5,322 bases of DNA from Myxococcales bacterium (GTDB taxonomy: Bacteria > Myxococcota_A > Polyangia > Polyangiales > Polyangiaceae), in NCBI GenBank assembly GCA_013298325.1, contig JAAFHJ010000374.1, positions 1-5,322 on the forward strand, read 5' to 3'. Position 1 is the first letter of the stretch. The number at the start of each line of letters is the position of its first letter. The translations under genes and the position numbers were made by a program. Positions 1-5,322 of the stretch are shown piece after piece. The notes under the pieces were generated by a model, which saw only the letters and a list, made by a program, of their open reading frames with translations, was not told the DNA's origin and did not search any database.

Positions 1-1
1 G

Positions 2-895
2 TCCTCGGGGGCGCCCGCGAACGTGTCGAGCGACGCGGGGCGGCGTGTGACACGCCCAAGCGGGCCCGAAAATTTCTCAATCACTACGAAATTTCTCGAG
101 GAAACGCGTCCGGCACCGCAGGTCGCTCCAGCACCGTCCGATGCGCCTCCTCCGGTCCGCGCCGCGCAGACGACCGTCGTCGTCGATCCTCCCGAGGGGC
201 CCGCTTCTGTTGAGGCCGCAGCGCCCATAGTCGCCGATCGACTCCCCGAGACGACGCCGCCACCGCCCGTGGTTGCTGCGGAATCGCCTTCAAAAGCGCC
301 ACGCGAGGCCAATCCGAACGCAACCGCGCAGTGGAGCGTGGCGGAGGCCCTCGCGCGCGTCGCGGCCGTTTCGCAAGCGGCGGCGATTTCGACGGCGCCC
401 ACCGCGAGCGACAGCGGGGAACGGTCAACGCTCGTCTCCGCAACCCCGGCGACGGTCGCCGCCGATGCGGTTCCCGATCTTTCCGACCTGAACGGCCCAA
501 GCGATCCCTTGGAAACCACAACGGAAGTTCGGGCCATGCTCCGCAATGCCGCGCTCGCCGAAGCATCCCGCGATGCAACGGGACGAGACGCCGTGGTGGA
601 GCCGACGACCGGCGAGCACCGATCGGTTCCGCCCCCCGCCCCCTCCACAGACGTGAAGGCCGAACCGCCTCCGTCGCTCACTCTCGATTCAAGGGCGTCG
701 GTTCCGGCGCGCCCCGGGGCGCGAAGCTCCCTACGAACGAGCCAGGCGGTCCACGTCGTTCTCTGGAAAGACGCGCAAGGGGTCCACATCGCTCCGACCG
801 GCACGGTCGTGTCTGCGATTGCCATCGAAGCGCTGATTGTTCCGCTCGATCCGAACGCCGATCTCTCGGCGTGGCTGCTCCCCGGCGACCGCTAA
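2..895 (+). CDS. Ala/Pro-rich, probably disordered protein of unknown function (5' partial)
   Basis: The frame is open from the left edge (first full codon at base 2) to the TAA at 893-895, giving 297 visible residues. A GTG at 23 could serve as a start but has no Shine-Dalgarno sequence before it, and the codons upstream stay open, so the gene most likely begins outside the window. The bulk is rich in Ala, Pro, Thr, Ser and Val with many PP and AP runs, typical of an extended, disordered linker. Two short stretches could form helices: one around WSVAEALARVAAVSQAAA, the other around TTEVRAMLRNAALAEA. The last 50 or so residues differ: they are hydrophobic and ordered-looking (QAVHVVLWKDAQGVHI, then a Val/Ile/Ala-rich segment, ending SAWLLPGDR) and could be a small beta-rich module. 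No transmembrane helix, signal peptide or catalytic motif is visible. I do not recognise a family. It could be the tail of a larger regulatory or envelope protein, but nothing here shows that. Coding status is supported by the long open frame and GC-ending codons. Confidence 0.7.
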   Translation, partial: SSGAPANVSSDAGRRVTRPSGPENFSITTKFLEETRPAPQVAPAPSDAPPPVRAAQTTVVVDPPEGPASVEAAAPIVADRLPETTPPPPVVAAESPSKAPREANPNATAQWSVAEALARVAAVSQAAAISTAPTASDSGERSTLVSATPATVAADAVPDLSDLNGPSDPLETTTEVRAMLRNAALAEASRDATGRDAVVEPTTGEHRSVPPPAPSTDVKAEPPPSLTLDSRASVPARPGARSSLRTSQAVHVVLWKDAQGVHIAPTGTVVSAIAIEALIVPLDPNADLSAWLLPGDR

Positions 896-1003
896 ATACA
901 CCGCAATCGCGCAAAGTTTTCGGCAATTGGCGGCGCGGCCAACCGCGCACGTCGGCGCGCGCGCGATGCAACGCCTGGAAGCGATACAAGCGCCGTTGAT
1001 TCT

Positions 1004-1034
1004 GCATTTTCCGGTCGGAAATGCCGCGTTTTTT
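1004..1034 (+). terminator. Probable intrinsic terminator of the first gene
   Basis: GCATTT, a bulged T, then CC (1004-1012) can pair with GGAAATGC (1017-1024) around a GGTC loop. This gives eight base pairs with one bulge. Four bases (CGCG) follow and then six T's at 1029-1034. It lies about 110 bp after the first gene's stop codon. The stem is of only moderate strength and the T run is displaced from it by four bases, so efficiency is uncertain, but the position and T run fit Rho-independent termination ahead of sucA. Confidence 0.45.
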
Positions 1035-1085
1035 GCCTAGAGTCCCCGGCAGGGACGATTGGTGTACGATACATCGATCTAGGCA
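1034..1085. promoter_or_regulatory. Nested inverted repeats upstream of sucA (candidate operator)
   Basis: TGCCTAGA at 1034-1041 is matched by its exact reverse complement TCTAGGCA at 1078-1085. The arm centres are 44 bp apart, about four helical turns. Just inside the left arm lies a second inverted repeat, GTCCC (1042-1046) and GGGAC (1052-1056), with a 5-base spacer. The only -10-like hexamer of the region, TACGAT (1065-1070), sits between the outer arms. This arrangement would suit a dimeric regulator bound at two sites or a cruciform-prone promoter. Function is inferred; the symmetry is directly visible. No known operator consensus is recognised. Confidence 0.35.
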
Positions 1086-1095
1086 CTTGCCCCCA

Positions 1096-1119
1096 CTCAA
1101 TGCGGGTTTTCGCATTGAG
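1096..1119 (+). promoter_or_regulatory. Perfect 9-bp stem-loop in the presumed sucA leader
   Basis: CTCAATGCG (1096-1104) and CGCATTGAG (1111-1119) are exact reverse complements separated by the six bases GGTTTT. No T run follows on either strand, so it does not look like a terminator. It ends 73 bases before the sucA ATG at 1193. If transcription starts near 1077, the stem would be near the 5' end of the sucA mRNA and could affect stability, attenuation or protein binding. As DNA it could equally be a palindromic operator. An in-frame ATG at 1100 lies inside the left arm, which argues against that codon being the translation start. Confidence 0.45.
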
Positions 1120-1192
1120 AAGGTCGTCGACGGAACCGCATGCGGAATCGTCGGCCCCCGCTGTCGACCCGTTCGGAGATTCACCGAAGACC

Positions 1193-3994
1193 ATGTTCGA
1201 AGAATTCGGCATCAACGCTGGCTACGTCGAAGAACTGCACGCCCAATTCATGCGGAGCCCGAACTCCGTCGATCCCAAGTGGCGCTCGTTTTTTGAAGGA
1301 CGTGGACTCGGTCCCGACGGCGCAACCAACAAGATCTCCTCACGGGGCCCGACGGACGACGTCGCAGCACCCGCCCGCGAGACGCGTTCGTCGCTCGCGC
1401 CGATTCCGCAAGGGCCGGTTGCTGACGACGTGCTCGCCGCGCGCGTCTCTCAGCTCGTTGCCGCCTACCGGGCGCGTGGACATTTCGCCGCCCACCTCGA
1501 TCCGCTCGGGCCGCCGCCGCCGCGCCCCGCCGAGTTCGAACTCGCCCAGTTCGGTCTGTCCGAGGGCGATCTTGATCAGTTGTTTCCGACGGTTGGCGTG
1601 CAGGGGCTCCCGGCCCGCGCCTCGCTCCGCCAAATTGTGGAGCACCTCGAAGAGACCTACTGCCGCTCGATCGGTGTAGAGTTCACGCAAATCGAGGACG
1701 TCGTCCAGCGTGAGTGGCTCCAGTCGACGATGGAGCTCACGCGGAACAAGTGCACGCTCCAGCGCGAAGAGACCTGGCGCGTCGTGAGCCGCCTCACCGA
1801 CGCCGAGATCTTCGAGCAGTTCCTCGCGAAAAACTTCATCGGCGCGAAGCGGTTCTCCTGCGAGGGGGCCGAGAGCATGATCGCGATGATGGACCTTCTC
1901 ATCGAGGCCGCTGGCAGCCACGGCGTCGATGAAATCATCATCGGCATGGCCCACCGCGGCCGCCTCAATGTGCTCGTCAACATCATGGGGAAGCACCCGC
2001 GCGAGCTTTTTGCGGCCTTTGCCGACAAGAACCCGGAACGCTTCCTTGGCGGCGGTGACGTCAAATATCACCTCGGCTACTCGAAGGACTGGGAGACGAG
2101 CTCGGGGAAGAACGTTCACCTTTCTCTCGCCTTCAATCCGTCGCACCTCGAGTTCGTCAATCCGGTCGTCGAAGGGCGCGTTCGCGCCAAAATGGACCGA
2201 TCGCCGGGGCGCGTCGTGATGCCGCTCGTCATCCACGGGGACGCGGCTTTCATCGGCCAGGGCGTCGTCGCGGAGACCCTCAACATGGCGATGTTGCAAG
2301 GGTATCACACGGGCGGCACCATCCACATGGTGGTCAACAACCAGGTCGGCTTCACGACCTACCCGGAAGACTCGCGCTCCACCCGCTACTGCACCGACAT
2401 CACGCGGATGCTCAAGGTGCCGGTCTTCCATGTCAATGGGGAAGACCCGGAAGCGGTCATTCAGGTAACCCGCCTCGCTATCGAATACCGCCAGCGGTTT
2501 AAGCAAGATGTCGTCATTGACATGTACTGCTTCCGCAAATTTGGTCACAATGAAGGGGACGAGCCGCGCTTCACGCAGCCGCTCATGTACCAGGTCATCG
2601 ACCAGAAGCCGGGCGTCCGCGCGACCTACGTCCACAAGCTGATCGCCGGCGGACAGCTGACCGCGGAAAAAGCGGAAGAGATCGCGACGGCGCGCAAGAA
2701 TGCCCTTGATGAGGCGCTCGCGGAGTCGAAATCGGGAGACTTCAACAAGCCCCCCTACGCAGGCGGCGGCGTGTGGCAGGGGTACGTGGGCGGTCCCGAC
2801 GGCGACACCGCCGAGGTCAAGACCGGCTACGACCGCGGGGCGCTCGTCGAAATCCTGACGAATCTCACGAAGTTGCCGGAAGGCTTTACGCCGCACCCGA
2901 AGGTCCTGAACGAGATCGAGTCTCGGCACAAAAAAGCGATCGCGGAGCCGAGCACGCTCAACTGGGGCGCGGCCGAGCACCTCGCGTTTGCGACGCTCGT
3001 CCTTGAAGGGAAGCCGGTTCGCATCACCGGGCAGGACGCCCGCCGCGGAACGTTCACCCATCGCCATGCGGTCCTCACCGACACGACCAACGGGAAGCGC
3101 TACACGCCGCTGTGCAATCTCTCGAAGGATCAGGCGACCTTCGACGTGTTCGACTCGCCGCTGAGCGAGACCGGCGTCCTCGGCTTCGACTACGGCTACT
3201 CCCTGGATCGCCCGGAAGGGCTCGTGATCTGGGAGGCCCAGTTCGGCGACTTCGCCAACGGCGCGCAGGTCATCATCGACCAGTTCATCGCGAGCGCGGA
3301 AGACAAGTGGCGTCGCCTGTCTGGGCTCGTGATGCTTCTCCCCCACGGCTACGAAGGTCAGGGCCCCGAGCACTCGTCGGCGCGCATCGAGCGGTTCCTC
3401 CAGCTCTGCGCGGAAGACAACATCCAGGTCCAGAACCTCACCACGCCGGCGCAGATCTTCCACTCGCTCCGACGCCAGGTCCACCGGCCGACGCGCAAGC
3501 CGCTCGTGATCTTTTCGCCGAAGAGCCTCCTCCGCAATCCGGAGGCGGTTTCCACCCTTGAAGACCTTGCAACGGGCGAATTTCAGCGGGTCATCGGAGA
3601 CAGTGTTGTCGCGCCGGAGAAGGTCACCAAGATCCTCCTCTGCTCGGGCAAGGTCTATTACGACCTCGCCGCCGAACGGAAGCGCCTCGGCCGCGACGAC
3701 GTCGCGATCGTTCGTCTTGAGCAGCTCTATCCACTCAATGGCGATTTGGCGGCTGCGCTCGCCCCGTACAAAGCAGGTACGCCGCTTGTTTGGGTTCAAG
3801 ACGAGCCGAAGAACAGCGGTGGTTGGTACTTCCTGCTCGCCTCGCTTCCTGAGTATTTTCAAGGACATGGCGCCGCCTACCCGCTGACCTGCGTCGGCCG
3901 CGCTGCCAGCGCAAGCCCGGCAACCGGCAGCCTTGGGGCGCACAAGATGGAGCAGCAAATGCTTCTCGAAGAGGCGTTCCGAGACGCAAAGTAG
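1193..3994 (+). CDS. sucA: 2-oxoglutarate dehydrogenase E1 component (SucA)
   Basis: SucA is the thiamine-diphosphate subunit that decarboxylates 2-oxoglutarate and succinylates the E2 lipoyl group in the cytoplasmic 2-oxoglutarate dehydrogenase complex (TCA cycle). From the ATG at 1193 it is 933 aa, the usual size. Residues 4-36 are the typical N-terminal E1o segment (FGINAGYVEEL, then WRSFFEG). Other landmarks are GMAHRGRLN (His254), DVKYHLGY (His293) and FNPSHLEFVNPVVEG. The ThDP/Mg motif runs from GDAAFIGQGVV (Asp350) to NNQVGFTT (Asn382-383). FGHNEGDEP is at 450-458, FTHRHA at 621-626 and WEAQFGDFANGAQ from 680. HGYEGQGPEHSSAR runs from His718. The C-terminal domain has LEQLYPL, DEPKNSGGWY and GRAASASPATGS. 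The active-site motifs look intact. An earlier in-frame ATG at 1100 would add 31 residues, but it lies in a hairpin, has no ribosome binding site, and adds sequence unlike the family. The 1193 start has only weak purine signals (GGAG at 1175, GAAGA at 1186). No sucB follows; the gene appears to have its own leader and to end at a strong hairpin. Confidence 0.97.
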   Translation: MFEEFGINAGYVEELHAQFMRSPNSVDPKWRSFFEGRGLGPDGATNKISSRGPTDDVAAPARETRSSLAPIPQGPVADDVLAARVSQLVAAYRARGHFAAHLDPLGPPPPRPAEFELAQFGLSEGDLDQLFPTVGVQGLPARASLRQIVEHLEETYCRSIGVEFTQIEDVVQREWLQSTMELTRNKCTLQREETWRVVSRLTDAEIFEQFLAKNFIGAKRFSCEGAESMIAMMDLLIEAAGSHGVDEIIIGMAHRGRLNVLVNIMGKHPRELFAAFADKNPERFLGGGDVKYHLGYSKDWETSSGKNVHLSLAFNPSHLEFVNPVVEGRVRAKMDRSPGRVVMPLVIHGDAAFIGQGVVAETLNMAMLQGYHTGGTIHMVVNNQVGFTTYPEDSRSTRYCTDITRMLKVPVFHVNGEDPEAVIQVTRLAIEYRQRFKQDVVIDMYCFRKFGHNEGDEPRFTQPLMYQVIDQKPGVRATYVHKLIAGGQLTAEKAEEIATARKNALDEALAESKSGDFNKPPYAGGGVWQGYVGGPDGDTAEVKTGYDRGALVEILTNLTKLPEGFTPHPKVLNEIESRHKKAIAEPSTLNWGAAEHLAFATLVLEGKPVRITGQDARRGTFTHRHAVLTDTTNGKRYTPLCNLSKDQATFDVFDSPLSETGVLGFDYGYSLDRPEGLVIWEAQFGDFANGAQVIIDQFIASAEDKWRRLSGLVMLLPHGYEGQGPEHSSARIERFLQLCAEDNIQVQNLTTPAQIFHSLRRQVHRPTRKPLVIFSPKSLLRNPEAVSTLEDLATGEFQRVIGDSVVAPEKVTKILLCSGKVYYDLAAERKRLGRDDVAIVRLEQLYPLNGDLAAALAPYKAGTPLVWVQDEPKNSGGWYFLLASLPEYFQGHGAAYPLTCVGRAASASPATGSLGAHKMEQQMLLEEAFRDAK

Positions 3995-4012
3995 TCGCAA
4001 CGGGCGGCAACG

Positions 4013-4052
4013 GGAGAGGCGGGATCGACGAACGGGTCGGTCCCGCTTCTTC
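4013..4052 (+). terminator. Long stem-loop after sucA, possible terminator or leader structure
   Basis: GGAGAGGCGGGATCGAC (4013-4029) pairs along its full length with GTCGGTCCCGCTTCTTC (4036-4052) around a GAACGG loop. The stem has 17 pairs, three of them G-U wobbles. The upper 11 bp (4019-4029 with 4036-4046) is the stable core and is followed by TTCTTC, a weak T-rich tail. It begins 18 bases after the sucA stop and ends 7 bases before the next ATG. It may terminate sucA transcripts or, if read through, control translation of the channel gene. A 10-base near-tandem repeat (GCAACGGG at 3997 and again at 4007) lies just upstream and overlaps its first bases. Confidence 0.55.
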
Positions 4053-4059
4053 GTCGTAG

Positions 4060-5322
4060 ATGGGCAGTGATCTCTCCGTCGTCGCGGTCGTCTTTCTTAC
4101 GGCGGCGCTGGTTCATGTGCTCGCACCGTTTAAGCGGCACAAGATTCGGCGGCTCTCGCTCGTCGCCGTGGGGCAACTCGCCAGCGCCGCGCTGGCGGTC
4201 GGCTTTCACAGGCTCGGCCTACCGGCGTGGGAGCTCCGCGCAAGCCTCGCTTGCGATCTCCTCGCCGCCGTTGTGTTCGTTCAGGCGGCAGGCGTCGCGC
4301 TCTTCGACGTCCTGCTCCCACGCGTCGGCGTGACGGTGCTCTCGATCACGAGCGACCTCACCGTCGGCTTTACGTACATCGTTTCTACCATCGCCGTGTT
4401 GCGAGGGGCCGGCCTCAATCCGACGGAGGTCGTCGCGACCGGTGCGGTCGTTTCTGCCGTCGTTGCTCTGTCCCTTCAATCGACGTTGGGCAACATTCTC
4501 GGTGGGGTCGCGCTTCAGATTGACGGTTCGATCCACGTCGGCGACTGGGTCCAGCTCGAAAATGGGCGTCAGGGGAAGGTCACGAAAATTCGGTGGCGCC
4601 ACACGGTGCTCGAGACTCGCGATTTTTCAACAATTATCGTACCAAATGCCACACTCCTCTCGACCAACATTACCATTTTAGGTCGTAGGGATGGGAAGCC
4701 TGTTCCGGCTCGTTATTGGGTCTACTTCAATGTAGATCACCGATTCAGCCCAGCGCGCGTATGTGATGTTGTATTGGAGGCACTCACCGCTGCCCCCATT
4801 GAGCGAGTAGCCCTCGACCCGAAACCGAGCGTCATTTGCGTCGATCTCGCTCAGGAACAACGCCCGTCGTTCGCCCTCTATGCGGTCCGCTATTGGCTCA
4901 CCGATCTCGCCGTTGACGATCCGACGAGTTCGGTCGTTCGCGCGCGCATCCATGCCGCCCTAGGCCGCGCGGGAATTCCGCTGGCAGTCCCGGCGACGAA
5001 GATGTTCGTCGAGGATCACGACGAAGAACGCGCACGTCGAAAACAGGAGGAAGAACGAGGACGTCGCGTGGCGGTCCTCCGGTCCCTCCCCTTCTTTCAG
5101 GTACTGGACGAAACCGAGCTCACCTCCCTCGCCGACCGCCTCCGCTTCGCGCCGTTCGTCCGCGGCGAGACGATGACCCGCCAAGGGGCCGTCGCGCATT
5201 GGCTCTACCTGATGGAGCACGGCAAGGCGGAAATTCGAACGAAACAGCCCGACAACGCGGGAATCGCCGTCTCTGATCGCGTCGTCAGCACCTTGGACGG
5301 ACCGGCCGTCTTTGGCGAAATG
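4060..5322 (+). CDS. MscS-family channel with C-terminal cyclic-nucleotide-binding domain (3' partial)
   Basis: The frame is open from ATG 4060 to the right edge (421 codons, no stop). The codon just before the ATG is an in-frame TAG, so this is the earliest possible start; no Shine-Dalgarno sequence is visible at normal spacing. The N-terminal part has about four hydrophobic segments (roughly residues 6-22, 33-50, 62-86 and 90-115). The MscS pore helix follows at about 121-152, including SLQSTLGNILGGVALQ. Next is the beta domain: HVGDWVQL, GKVTKIRWRHTVLET and DFSTIIVPN (to residue 196). A cytoplasmic alpha/beta vestibule region runs to about 316, then a charged linker (residues 318-337, Glu/Arg-rich). 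From about 343 a CRP-like cyclic-nucleotide-binding fold begins: LPFFQVLDETEL, RGETMTRQG and WLYLMEHGKAEI. The window ends at FGEM, the start of the phosphate-binding cassette. This architecture matches the bacterial cyclic-nucleotide-gated (bCNG) branch of the MscS superfamily, inner-membrane channels proposed to be ligand-gated. The ligand (cAMP, cGMP or other) cannot be read because the decisive residues lie outside the window. Codon use turns AT-rich around 4618-4760. Confidence 0.9.
   Translation, partial: MGSDLSVVAVVFLTAALVHVLAPFKRHKIRRLSLVAVGQLASAALAVGFHRLGLPAWELRASLACDLLAAVVFVQAAGVALFDVLLPRVGVTVLSITSDLTVGFTYIVSTIAVLRGAGLNPTEVVATGAVVSAVVALSLQSTLGNILGGVALQIDGSIHVGDWVQLENGRQGKVTKIRWRHTVLETRDFSTIIVPNATLLSTNITILGRRDGKPVPARYWVYFNVDHRFSPARVCDVVLEALTAAPIERVALDPKPSVICVDLAQEQRPSFALYAVRYWLTDLAVDDPTSSVVRARIHAALGRAGIPLAVPATKMFVEDHDEERARRKQEEERGRRVAVLRSLPFFQVLDETELTSLADRLRFAPFVRGETMTRQGAVAHWLYLMEHGKAEIRTKQPDNAGIAVSDRVVSTLDGPAVFGEM

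Larger units (their letters stand above)
896..1192. other. Structured intergenic region between the first gene and sucA
   Basis: I see no convincing gene in these 297 bases; the open frames crossing them are short or are extensions of shadow frames. Shortly after the first gene's stop come two mutually exclusive GC stems: TTGGC (927-931) with GCCAA (938-942), and GCGCGG (933-938) with CCGCGC (943-948). An alternating GC run follows at 955-965. Then come a probable terminator (1004-1034), an 8-bp inverted repeat enclosing a 5-bp one (1034-1085), and a perfect 9-bp stem-loop (1096-1119). The sucA promoter should lie here. The best -10-like hexamer I can find is TACGAT at 1065-1070, but no good -35 sits 16-18 bp upstream, so I do not call a promoter. 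Confidence 0.6.

Noticed and set aside
955..965. Alternating GC run as a possible Z-DNA site
   Set aside because: Only 11 bases long in GC-rich intergenic DNA; too short to support a claim.
331..999. A 222-codon + strand open frame overlapping the first gene
   Set aside because: The product is extremely Arg-rich, the typical out-of-frame reading of GC-rich coding DNA, and it overlaps the better Ala/Pro frame.
1033..1070. A sigma-70 promoter with TTGCCT (1033-1038) and TACGAT (1065-1070)
   Set aside because: The spacer is 26 bp, far from the usual 16-18, so I did not list it as a promoter; TACGAT is mentioned only as a weak -10 candidate.
1100..1192. A 31-residue N-terminal extension of SucA from the ATG at 1100
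   Set aside because: That ATG lies in the arm of a perfect 9-bp stem, has no ribosome binding site, and the extension is unlike the E1o N terminus, which begins naturally at the ATG at 1193.
678..1215. Minus-strand open frames across the sucA upstream region
   Set aside because: Arg-rich products with no motif. They overlap the first gene and the intergenic hairpins and have no supporting start signals.
1340..4000. An 886-codon open frame on the minus strand opposite sucA
   Set aside because: It covers nearly all of sucA in antisense. Its product is Arg/Asp/Val/Leu-rich without recognisable motifs, as expected when a GC-rich gene with GC-ending codons is read backwards. The + strand gives a full set of E1 motifs.
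4219..4953. Minus-strand and alternative-frame open reading frames within the channel gene
   Set aside because: They are shadows of the MscS/cyclic-nucleotide-binding frame, which shows continuous family motifs across the whole stretch.

Overview
The window is GC-rich chromosomal DNA with three protein-coding genes, all on the + strand. Codons ending in G or C predominate, and the 2-oxoglutarate dehydrogenase E1 is of the Gram-negative bacterial type. A GC-rich proteobacterium-like organism fits, possibly a myxobacterium (Myxococcota). That placement is inferred from composition, the Ala/Pro-rich disordered first protein and the MscS-cyclic-nucleotide-binding fusion; no marker gene proves it.

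Layout: (1) 2-895, the 3' end of an Ala/Pro-rich, probably disordered protein of unknown function whose start lies left of the window. (2) 896-1192, a structured intergenic region. It holds two competing GC hairpins, a probable intrinsic terminator ending in six T's, a nested pair of inverted repeats, and a perfect 9-bp stem-loop in the presumed sucA leader. (3) 1193-3994, an intact sucA, the thiamine-diphosphate E1 subunit of the 2-oxoglutarate dehydrogenase complex of the TCA cycle (933 aa). (4) 3995-4059, a 65-bp gap almost filled by a 17-bp stem-loop. (5) 4060 to the right edge, the first 421 codons of an MscS-family channel with a C-terminal cyclic-nucleotide-binding domain, cut off by the window end inside the phosphate-binding cassette.

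The genes do not form an obvious pathway. sucA is not followed by its usual partner sucB (E2). The channel gene either shares the sucA transcript by read-through or is transcribed from a promoter inside the sucA 3' end. The most interesting items are the cyclic-nucleotide-linked channel, the symmetry elements upstream of sucA and the hairpin abutting the channel start codon. No tRNA, rRNA, CRISPR array, insertion sequence or attachment site was seen.
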